DNA of 64,000 nt from contig JAYFPK010000027.1 in assembly GCA_034927815.1 (NCBI GenBank), positions 13,395 through 77,394 of the forward strand. Reading direction: 5' to 3'. The position numbers and the translations under genes were made by a program. This DNA is from Limiplasma sp034927815. Lineage in GTDB: Bacteria > Bacillota > Clostridia > Christensenellales > Aristaeellaceae. Positions 57,989 to 64,000 of the stretch are shown piece by piece (the stretch's first letter is position 1; each line of letters begins with the position of its first letter). The notes under the pieces were generated by a model. It ran no database searches and had not been told where the DNA came from. It worked only from the letters and a program-made list of their open reading frames with translations.

Positions 57989-59284
57989 TTATCCCTCCAC
58001 CTCAGGGTCCAAGGCGGTGACGTTCACCCGCCAACGATAGCCCGCGTTATCCAAATCCATTTTCACAGTCAGGGTGCCGTTGTTCCCGCCGGAGACATCG
58101 CTCCAGCTGGACCCGTCCGGGGAGCACTGCCACTGGAACTGGGGTACCGCGCCCTCAAAGCCGCTGAGCACCGCGGTGAGCACCATACGGGTGCCCTCCG
58201 CCACCTCCCGCTGCCCGGAAAGGCTGGAGCGGATGGATACCTTGCGATCAGGGGTGGGCAGAGATTCTTCGGGCTGCTGGGTCTCTTCAGGAGCCAGGGT
58301 CTCTTCAGGGGCCAGGGTCTCTTCAGGAGCCAGGGTCTCCTCGGGCTCCAGGGTCTCCTCGGGCTGCTCGGTCTCTTCAGGGGCCAAGGTCTCCTCGGGG
58401 GCCAAGGTCTCTTCGGGGGCCAAGGTCTCTTCGGGAACCAGGGTCTCCTCGGGCTCTAGGGTCTCTTCCGGCTGTTCGGTCTCCTCAGGAGCCAAAGTCT
58501 CCTCAGGCTCTAAGGTCTCTTCCGGCTGCTCCTGATCGGGCGTTTCAGCCAGCTTCGCATAGCGGGCCGTAAAGGTAACCTGGGCCGCGCTGACAATGTA
58601 TCCGCTGCTATAAGAAATCCAGTTGCCACCCTGGTCCCGGGTGGCCCATTTCTGGAATTTGTATCCTTCCCGCTGGGGGGTGGACTTGGGGGCGGGGACG
58701 GTGTCTCCCACAGTGGTTTCAAAAGTTGCAAAAACCGCGCCGTTCCAATCCACGAAGGAAACGGTCGCTTTTACAGGAGCCTCCGGGGCGGGAGTCGGTT
58801 CCTGCTCGCCGGGGGTGGGCTCTTCAGAGGCGGGGGCCTGTGTGGGCTCTTGAGAGGGAGCCGGGGCTTGGGTGGGCTCCGCAGAAGGAGGAACCTGCGT
58901 GGGTTCCTGGGAAGGAGACGGGACCTGCGTGGGCTCCGCGGAGGGATTCTGGGTGGGCTGCTCCGTCGCTACCGCAGGGGGCGTCGCAGCATCGCTATGA
59001 CCGGTCTCCTCCTGGGGGGCGGGAACCGCCGTGGGGGCCGGAGCCGGTTCCTGCGTAGGAGCAGGCGTGGGAGCCGGATCAGTAACGGGCGCCTGCTCCA
59101 CCGCCGGGGCGGCCACAGTGGCGGAGGCAACCGGAGCAGCCGTACCCTCTCCGGCGGGCTGGGAAGGACTTCCCTCCTGGGCCAGCGCCCCGGATCCCAA
59201 CATCATGGATAGCGCCAACATCATGGACAGCGCTTTCCTTATCACGTTCGTCATTTTCCCTGTTTTTTCCTGTTGCCTTTTCAT
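57989..59284 (-). CDS. Secreted Pro-rich surface protein with PEET repeats
   Basis: The 431-residue protein begins MKRQQEKTGKMTNVIRKALS, with a signal peptide ending GALAQ. A Pro/Ala/Thr-rich region (about 30-160, PAPTQEPAPAPTAVPAP type) leads to an InlB-like repeat (TVSFVDWNGAVFATFETTVG, then REGYKFQKWATRDQGG), a run of hexamer repeats LAPEET/LEPEET (about 250-340) and a C-terminal Ig-like domain (VPQFQWQCSPDGSSWSDVSG). No wall-sorting signal is seen. ATG 59284 follows GGAGG by eight bases. It is the first gene of the locus, 99 bases before the giant gene, and shares the InlB-like module, so the two probably act together at the cell surface. Confidence 0.85.
   Translation of the reverse strand: MKRQQEKTGKMTNVIRKALSMMLALSMMLGSGALAQEGSPSQPAGEGTAAPVASATVAAPAVEQAPVTDPAPTPAPTQEPAPAPTAVPAPQEETGHSDAATPPAVATEQPTQNPSAEPTQVPSPSQEPTQVPPSAEPTQAPAPSQEPTQAPASEEPTPGEQEPTPAPEAPVKATVSFVDWNGAVFATFETTVGDTVPAPKSTPQREGYKFQKWATRDQGGNWISYSSGYIVSAAQVTFTARYAKLAETPDQEQPEETLEPEETLAPEETEQPEETLEPEETLVPEETLAPEETLAPEETLAPEETEQPEETLEPEETLAPEETLAPEETLAPEETQQPEESLPTPDRKVSIRSSLSGQREVAEGTRMVLTAVLSGFEGAVPQFQWQCSPDGSSWSDVSGGNNGTLTVKMDLDNAGYRWRVNVTALDPEVEG
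58265..58535 (-). repeat. Tandem 18-bp repeats encoding PEETLA/PEETLE
   Basis: About 15 units with coding sense GAGGAGACC CTGGCCCCC-like are arranged in tandem, with variants for LAPEET, LEPEET and EQPEET. Such repeats are prone to slippage and copy-number change. Confidence 0.85.
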
Positions 59285-59299
59285 CGTCTTTACCTCCAT

Positions 59300-59559
59300 G
59301 ATCGTGTCTTGGTGTCCTTTCCTTCTTCCAAAAACGAACCTTGCGGTCCGAAGGAAGAGGGGGCGCAGGCAAGTTTTTCTGCGCTATCATAGGGTATGTT
59401 TTCCTTATGCATGGGAGCGTCGTCAGGTTACACCCCTCTGCCGGGAAAAAACCCCTGGGATTTTCTTCCACGGTTCGATTATGCATTTTTGAAATTACAT
59501 ACCGGTTACATGTTTTGGCTTTTTTTCCAGGCGATGGCAAAAAAATCTGAAACCTACAA
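59300..59559. other. Leader region upstream of the surface-protein operon
   Basis: I see no convincing gene on either strand in this stretch. It is probably the 5' leader of the minus-strand surface operon. No known riboswitch core was recognised. Confidence 0.4.
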
Positions 59560-59950
59560 AAACCTAAATTTTTGTTACGTATTTAATTTTTAATTTTAAC
59601 ATTTTTATCATAATTTATTATATATATTTAACATTTCAAAAAACATGTCGAAAATCTGTTGATTTGCGCAAAAAAAGTATTAAGAAAAATTCTTAATACC
59701 CAAACCCGTGAGGAGATACGGCTTTTTGCCTCCCCTCCAAAAATTATTGTGGTTTTTTTATCATGGCATATATTGTGGTTGAAAAATGCCCTTCATCAAT
59801 CCGTTGATTTACATTGTTTTACGGCTCCCGGAAATTTTTGGGCCTCTCCGGCGTCTCGGATATTTTTATTAAATTTTTGTCACAATTTATTTTTGAGGCC
59901 TTTTTTCGTCTTCTGACGTAACGCAATTTTTTTACATTCTAATCTTTTTT
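59560..59950. other. AT-rich block
   Basis: This roughly 400-bp stretch is strongly AT-rich in an otherwise GC-rich window and has no plausible coding frame. It contains poly-A/T tracts, an inverted repeat at 59677-59699 and two copies of GTTGATTT (about 59659 and 59804). It probably holds the promoter region of the 57989-59284 gene and of the giant gene, but no single -35/-10 pair stands out. Confidence 0.55.
59677..59699. repeat. Perfect inverted repeat in the AT-rich block
   Basis: GTATTAAGAA and TTCTTAATAC are exact 10-base arms around AAA. The geometry (10-3-10 with AAA) equals that of the repeat at 15876-15898, though the arm sequences differ. Confidence 0.6.
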
Positions 59951-60004
59951 CCGCACCCGGGGCGTAACCGCCAGCAGGCAATTCCGTTGTTTTCAAAGCG
60001 CTTA

Positions 60005-60877
60005 TCAGCGGGCTTGCGCCAGGGTCTCGAAGCAAGCCAGCCATTCCCTTACGGCCTTTTCCCGAAGGCTGTCCTCGCGGTAGATCATGTAATACCTCAC
60101 GGGGGGGATGTGGCCGTCTGTAACGGGAACCTCCCTCAGCGTCCCCGCCTCCATCTCCTTTTCCACCAGCCTTCGGCCCAACAGGGTATACCAGCTCCCC
60201 TGGGTAAGAAAGGGAACCGCATGGGACGCGATTTCGATATCCAGCTGGAATTGCTGGCTTCTGGGAAAGAGCCAGCTATGGGTGGTGGCGTACAAAAAGT
60301 TGGAGGATATCAGCGGAAGGTCCTTGATTTGCTCATGGGAGACGCCTCCGCCATGGGCGGTGTTTTGCGCCCCGGTTACCAGGACCACGTCGTCCTGGGC
60401 CACGAGCCGGCAAGCGTATTCCGGGTGTTGGAAGGGATGGTGCGCAAAGGCGATATCCAAAAGCGCTTGTTTAAGCTCCGCCACGACGCGGCCCGTATGC
60501 CCGAAACGGACGCTTACCGCGATTTCAGGGCGTCTCTCCAGAAAGCTTTGGAGCACCTCCGCCAGATAGAGGTCAAAGTACGCGTATACCGTCCCCAAAG
60601 TCAGGTACCCCTCGTACCGGTTGGTCTGGTGGATCCTGGCTTTTGCCTTTTCCTCCATATGGACGATCTGCTCCGCGTATCCCAGCAACGCCATGCCCGC
60701 CCTGGTCAAAACCGCCGGGGAGGACCCCCGGAGGAAGAGGGTTTCCCCCACCTCCTTTTCCAGCTCGTTGATTCTTTTGCTGACGGTGGATTGGGCCACC
60801 ATCAGCCCTTGGGCGGTACGGGAAAAGTTCCTGGTCTGCGCCAGGGAAAGAAAGGTTTTTAATTGATCCGTATTCAA
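60005..60877 (-). CDS. LysR family transcriptional regulator
   Basis: The 290-residue protein has the LysR N-terminal winged helix-turn-helix (MNTDQLKTFLSLAQTRNFSR, then AQGLMVAQSTVSKRINELEK) and a substrate-binding domain of the periplasmic-binding type from about residue 90. It is divergent from the MATE gene, with a 126-bp shared region that includes ATTCGAAT and the imperfect pair AATCAAAAC/GATTCGTTTT. It probably controls that efflux gene or itself; the effector is unknown. Confidence 0.88.
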   Translation of the reverse strand: MNTDQLKTFLSLAQTRNFSRTAQGLMVAQSTVSKRINELEKEVGETLFLRGSSPAVLTRAGMALLGYAEQIVHMEEKAKARIHQTNRYEGYLTLGTVYAYFDLYLAEVLQSFLERRPEIAVSVRFGHTGRVVAELKQALLDIAFAHHPFQHPEYACRLVAQDDVVLVTGAQNTAHGGGVSHEQIKDLPLISSNFLYATTHSWLFPRSQQFQLDIEIASHAVPFLTQGSWYTLLGRRLVEKEMEAGTLREVPVTDGHIPPVRYYMIYREDSLREKAVREWLACFETLAQAR

Positions 60878-61003
60878 AAGGCCGCCCCCTCTAATCGATA
60901 TTTGGAATCAAAACTATTCGAATGATTCGTTTTACAAATATACCATCCTGCCCTATCCTTGTAAAGGCAACCCCCATGGGAATTGGGAAGGGAGGGGCGG
61001 AAA

Positions 61004-62395
61004 ATGGCGGCGGCACAAAAGCATGTGGATTTCACCCAAGGGATCATCTGGAAAAAGCTGTTGCTTTTCTGCCTCCCCATTGTGGCGGGCAACCTGTTTC
61101 AGCAGCTCTATACCGTCATGGACGCGGTGATCCTGGGCCGGTTTGTAGGCAAGGCGGGACTGGCCGCCGTTGACTCGGTATACAACCTTCTCAAGCTGCC
61201 GGTGAATCTTTTTTCGGGGCTCTCGGCCGGAGCCGCCATCGCGGCGGCCCAGCACTTTGGCGGAAAAAACCGGGAGCAGCTCTCCAGAACCGTGGATACG
61301 GCGGTGGCCTTCGCCCTGGCCGGAGGTTTGCTTTTCTCCGCCATCAGCTTTCTTCTGGCTCCCGCCCTTTTGCGCCTTTTGGAGATTCCCCCGGAGCTCC
61401 AGGCCATGACGCTGGCCTATGTGCGGATTTATTTTGGCGGCCTGGCTCCCTCTTTGCTTTATAACGTCTGCGGGGGCATCCTGCGGGCGGTGGGGGATTC
61501 CAAGACCCCCTTCCAATACCTGGCGGCTGCCAACACCCTGAACGTGCTGCTGGACCTTTTGCTTGTGGGGACCCTGGGATGGGGCGTCGCCGGGGCCGCC
61601 CTCTCCACCGTCCTGGCCCAGGGGGTCAGCGCCGCCCTGGCGCTTCGGGCGCTGCGGCATGCCAGGCTGGAAGGGAAGCCGCTGCTTGCAAGCCCCCGGT
61701 TTCATCCCGGCGCCCTGAAAGCCGTCTTCCAGATGGGCTTACCCATTGGCCTCCAATCCTCTTTGTACCCCGTGGCCAACATGATGATCCAATCCAGCAT
61801 CAACCGCTTGGGCACAGATTCCATCGCCGCCTGGGCCCTGTGCGGAAAGCTGGACCTGGCGGTGTGGCTGGTGATTGATTCCCTTGGGGCCGCCGTCTCC
61901 ACCTTTGCGGCCCAGAACTATGGCGCGGGGCGTTATGCCCGCCTGCGCCGGGGCGTGGGCGCGGGGATGGGGACCGCCCTGGGGAGCGTCCTGTTCCTCA
62001 GCGCCGCTTTGTTGCTATTCTCCCAGCCCTTGGGCAGGCTGTTTCTCAAGGCGGCGGATGAGGGCATCCTTCCCCTGGTGGGACAGTCCATGGGGATTTT
62101 AGCGCCCTTTTACTTCCTTTGCGCCGTAAGCGAGGTGCTGGGCGGGGCCATCCGGGGCACGGGCCATACGGTGAAGCCCATGCTTCTCACTTTGCTGGGA
62201 ACTTGCCTGTGCCGGGCCGCATGGGTTTTGCTGGCGGTGCCCCAGCGCCACACCCTCGGCGCCATCCTGCTGGGCTATCCCCTCTCCTGGCTCCTTACCT
62301 CCCTTTCCATGGCGGCGTACTATGCCCGGTTTCAAAAAAAACACCTGCCGGGTTCTCCGGCAGGTGCAAAAGGAGCCTCGGCTCCGGCGGCTTGA
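61004..62395 (+). CDS. MATE family efflux transporter
   Basis: The 463-residue polytopic protein has around twelve membrane segments and the MATE pattern: WKKLLLFCLPIVAGNLFQQL near residue 15, YTVMDAVILGRFVGKAGLAA, GGILRAVGDSKTPFQYLAAA near 158, then the second-half repeat LPIGLQSSLYPVANMMIQSS and GGAIRGTGHTVKPMLLTLLG. It exports drugs or metabolites using a Na+ or H+ gradient. ATG 61004 is chosen because GGGAGGGGCGG precedes it. The last codons (KKHLPGSPAGAKG) overlap a terminator for the opposite strand. Confidence 0.92.
   Translation: MAAAQKHVDFTQGIIWKKLLLFCLPIVAGNLFQQLYTVMDAVILGRFVGKAGLAAVDSVYNLLKLPVNLFSGLSAGAAIAAAQHFGGKNREQLSRTVDTAVAFALAGGLLFSAISFLLAPALLRLLEIPPELQAMTLAYVRIYFGGLAPSLLYNVCGGILRAVGDSKTPFQYLAAANTLNVLLDLLLVGTLGWGVAGAALSTVLAQGVSAALALRALRHARLEGKPLLASPRFHPGALKAVFQMGLPIGLQSSLYPVANMMIQSSINRLGTDSIAAWALCGKLDLAVWLVIDSLGAAVSTFAAQNYGAGRYARLRRGVGAGMGTALGSVLFLSAALLLFSQPLGRLFLKAADEGILPLVGQSMGILAPFYFLCAVSEVLGGAIRGTGHTVKPMLLTLLGTCLCRAAWVLLAVPQRHTLGAILLGYPLSWLLTSLSMAAYYARFQKKHLPGSPAGAKGASAPAA
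62334..62366 (-). terminator. Minus-strand terminator embedded in the MATE gene 3' end
   Basis: On the minus strand CACCTGCCGG and CCGGCAGGTG (62342-62351/62357-62366) are followed by eight Us (A-run 62334-62341). It ends the transcript of the 62422-63902 operon within the coding sequence of the convergent MATE gene. Confidence 0.85.
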
Positions 62396-62421
62396 CAAGG
62401 CCCCGGCGCTTGGGGCGCGGG

Positions 62422-63285
62422 CTAGGGCGTTGGGATCAGGTCCTGGCGCAGGCGGTACAAGGTCGCACCGTAGCTTTTGCGGCAGAAGGCATCCACAAAC
62501 CAGTCGACCTCCTTCACCGCGTCGAACTGCACATAGCCGTAGCGCTCCTCCCCCACCTTCTTGCCCTTCATGTTGCTGTCCGTCCAGCGGAGGGTATCGG
62601 TGGCGGGGTCATAGTCCGCGGTAAAGACCAGGCTGTGGGCCCCCACTCCATAGTAATACTTGGCGGCCATCTGAAAGTAATCGCCCCGCTTGGTCTGCAT
62701 GAGGAACTCCCGGGCTTTTTGCCGGTTTTCCTCCTTGGTGAGGGTTTCGTCATAGCGGAAGGAAGCGGCCGCCTCAAAGGGGTTGCCAGCGGAGGCGGGC
62801 ACGTCCTTCCACTCCACCCCGTAGACATAGGGCTTGCAATCCTCTTTTTTCTGGTTGTCCGGAATCACCAAAGGCACGTCGGGATATTCCGCCATGCGGA
62901 AACCGCCGCTGTTCTCCCGGAACAGGTATACCGTGAAGTTTTTGCATACGTAGATATCCTCGCTGTACTGGGCCCTTTGGGCCCGGCCCTTCGCCTCGTC
63001 AAACTTCTGCTGGGCCAGGGCGATGATCCGGTCAATGAACTCCTCCCGGGCCTGGGACAGTTGCTCCGGGCCGGCGGCGGCTTCCCCGGAGGAATCCGCG
63101 CCCCAGTCCTCCCCCAGAATATCCAGGGAACTGGGGGCTTGCTCCTGCTGGGTCCCGTCCGGGGAGATAATGGTAATGGTGGGGGCGTTCTCCCCCAGGC
63201 TCCCGGCCAGGGCCAGCGCGGAAAAGAGCGCCGCCAAAAGCAAAGCCGTCATCCTTCTGTTCCTATCCACAGCAATCCCCCTCAT
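62422..63285 (-). CDS. Exported protein of unknown function
   Basis: The 287-residue product has an N-terminal signal or anchor (MRGIAVDRNRRMTALLLAAL, then FSALALAGSLG) and a soluble domain with YSEDIYVCKNFTVYLFRENS, VIPDNQKKEDCKPYVYGVEW and YFQMAAKYYYGVGAHSLVFT. Two Cys might form a disulphide. I do not recognise the family. The start overlaps the stop of the FMN reductase gene by four bases, so both are cotranslated. The function may be tied to the redox protein, but that is a guess. Confidence 0.8.
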   Translation of the reverse strand: MRGIAVDRNRRMTALLLAALFSALALAGSLGENAPTITIISPDGTQQEQAPSSLDILGEDWGADSSGEAAAGPEQLSQAREEFIDRIIALAQQKFDEAKGRAQRAQYSEDIYVCKNFTVYLFRENSGGFRMAEYPDVPLVIPDNQKKEDCKPYVYGVEWKDVPASAGNPFEAAASFRYDETLTKEENRQKAREFLMQTKRGDYFQMAAKYYYGVGAHSLVFTADYDPATDTLRWTDSNMKGKKVGEERYGYVQFDAVKEVDWFVDAFCRKSYGATLYRLRQDLIPTP

Positions 63286-63902
63286 CGGATGAAATTGGTC
63301 CTCACCCGTTCCTCCTGGCGGGGCGGCGCGATCCCGGCATCCCGCCCCGCCTGCATGCAGGCCAGGAGCCAGGCCATGTTCCGCCCCAAGGTGCGCATGG
63401 TCTGCATGCCCTCCAGGTCCTGCCGGACTTCCTCCGGCGTGTTGCCATGAACCTGGTTCCAGTATTGGGAGGATACGATGGGCATGCTGCTGATGCTAAA
63501 GAAACGGTTGATATCGTCAAAAGCCGTCACATGGCCGCCCCTGCGGGCGCTGACCACCGCCGCCCCTGGCTTTCCGGCAAAAGCGCCGCTTTTGGCGTAG
63601 AACAGGCGGTCCAAAAAGGCCTTCAGGCTTCCGGCGATTCCCGCGTAGTACACCGGAGAGCCGATTACCAGGCCGTCGGCAAGGATCAGCTTTTCCCCCA
63701 GCTCATTGGCCATGTCCTTGAAAATGCACTCGCCGGTTTTGCGGCAGCTGCCACAGGCGGTACAGCCCTGCACCGGGCCCTTCCCCAGCTGCAGGAGCTC
63801 GGTCTTTACGCCGTTTTCCTCCAGGGTTTTCGCCACCTCGGACAGGGCGGTGTACGTACAGCCCTTCTCACGGGGGCTTCCATTGAGCAAAAGGACCTTC
63901 AT
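63282..63902 (-). CDS. NADPH-dependent FMN reductase/iron-sulfur flavoprotein
   Basis: The 206-residue flavodoxin-fold protein starts MKVLLLNGSPREKGCTYTAL, with the FMN-binding loop. A CxxCxxC-type cluster GCTACGSCRKTGECIF near residue 46 and VIGSPVYYAGIAGSLKAFLD near 79 are typical of iron-sulfur flavoproteins (ISF family) of anaerobes, which reduce peroxide or transfer electrons. It starts at 63902 and is preceded by its promoter. It is the first gene of an operon with the unknown exported protein. Confidence 0.88.
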   Translation of the reverse strand: MKVLLLNGSPREKGCTYTALSEVAKTLEENGVKTELLQLGKGPVQGCTACGSCRKTGECIFKDMANELGEKLILADGLVIGSPVYYAGIAGSLKAFLDRLFYAKSGAFAGKPGAAVVSARRGGHVTAFDDINRFFSISSMPIVSSQYWNQVHGNTPEEVRQDLEGMQTMRTLGRNMAWLLACMQAGRDAGIAPPRQEERVRTNFIR

Positions 63903-63941
63903 GGAACCGCCTCCTTATTTCTGGTCACACCCACAGGTCCC

Positions 63942-63970
63942 ATTATACATCCAAGGGCAAGCCCCAGCAA
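63942..63970 (-). promoter_or_regulatory. Promoter of the FMN reductase operon
   Basis: On the minus strand, -35 TTGCTG (63965-63970) and -10 TATAAT (63942-63947) have a 17-base spacer. Confidence 0.75.
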
Positions 63971-64000
63971 GGGGCCCGGCGCGTGCGCGCCGGGCCCCTT
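63969..64000. terminator. Perfect palindromic hairpin at the window edge
   Basis: AAGGGGCCCGGCGCG and CGCGCCGGGCCCCTT form an exact 15-bp stem with loop TG. The gene it serves lies beyond the window. Confidence 0.7.

Noticed and set aside
59659..59916. 85-codon plus-strand frame in the AT-rich block
   Set aside because: Composition is Phe/Leu/Lys-biased random sequence, with no ribosome site and no similarity.
1..64000. CRISPR arrays, tRNA/rRNA genes, transposons, phage modules
   Set aside because: No regularly spaced direct repeats with spacers, no tRNA or rRNA-like sequence and no transposase or integrase were recognised; the only repeats are the serA duplication and in-gene protein repeats.

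Overview
The window is chromosomal DNA from a GC-rich, low-complexity-poor Gram-positive-type bacterium, most probably a gut Clostridia lineage (Bacillota; my best guess is an uncultured Christensenellales/Oscillospirales-like group). Supporting signs are strong AGGAGG ribosome binding sites, canonical TTGACA/TATAAT promoters, U-tailed hairpin terminators, a short B12 methionine synthase with a separate reactivation protein, an ECF transporter S component, YozG/DUF2975 and XRE regulators, and secreted proteins with signal peptides ending ...ALAQ. No rRNA, tRNA, CRISPR array, transposase or integrase was found.

Layout. 1-2085: TetR-controlled ABC-2 exporter (edge truncated). 2134-6300: xylose operon (LacI-type regulator, xylA, xylB) behind a promoter with two inverted-repeat operators. 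6626-12201: pgsA, a divergent GMP-synthase-like protein lacking the glutaminase cysteine, an M19 dipeptidase, and an XRE-cupin regulator overlapping an acyl-CoA synthetase. 12229-14297: L,D-transpeptidase and acyltransferase. 14332-15172: two broken XRE regulators. 15285-21019: a sugar ABC transporter and epimerase operon of lower GC, bracketed by a 390-bp direct repeat of the serA 3' end, which looks like a Campbell-type insertion; full serA and serC follow. 23280-27890: small mixed genes (NlpC/P60 hydrolase without signal peptide, nrdI, XRE, GtrA, TM2, YozG). 27887-34462: a five-gene methionine operon (metY, metA, metF, reactivation protein, metH) tightly coupled by overlaps and preceded by a structured leader with a terminator and a possible anti-terminator, a candidate riboswitch. 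34519-40175: a beta-lactamase-fold hydrolase, DUF1858/rubrerythrin/ECF genes, a ribokinase-family kinase and an exported phosphatidylserine-decarboxylase-like protein. 40283-59284: a 19-kb surface-protein locus on the minus strand: a Pro-rich PEET-repeat protein, a giant protein of about 5,200 residues split by a one-base frameshift in a G6 run, and a solute-binding protein. 59285-64000: AT-rich block, LysR/MATE divergent pair, and an FMN reductase operon.

Functional picture. The window links sugar acquisition (xylose, a second ribose/allose-type sugar), serine and methionine synthesis (serA/serC; homoserine to O-acetylhomoserine to homocysteine to methionine), membrane lipid and wall enzymes, and a very large cell-surface display system. 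The observations most worth following are the met leader RNA, the serA-flanked insertion, the giant YDG/MBG-type repeat protein with its possible phase-variable tract, and the GuaA-like paralogue.
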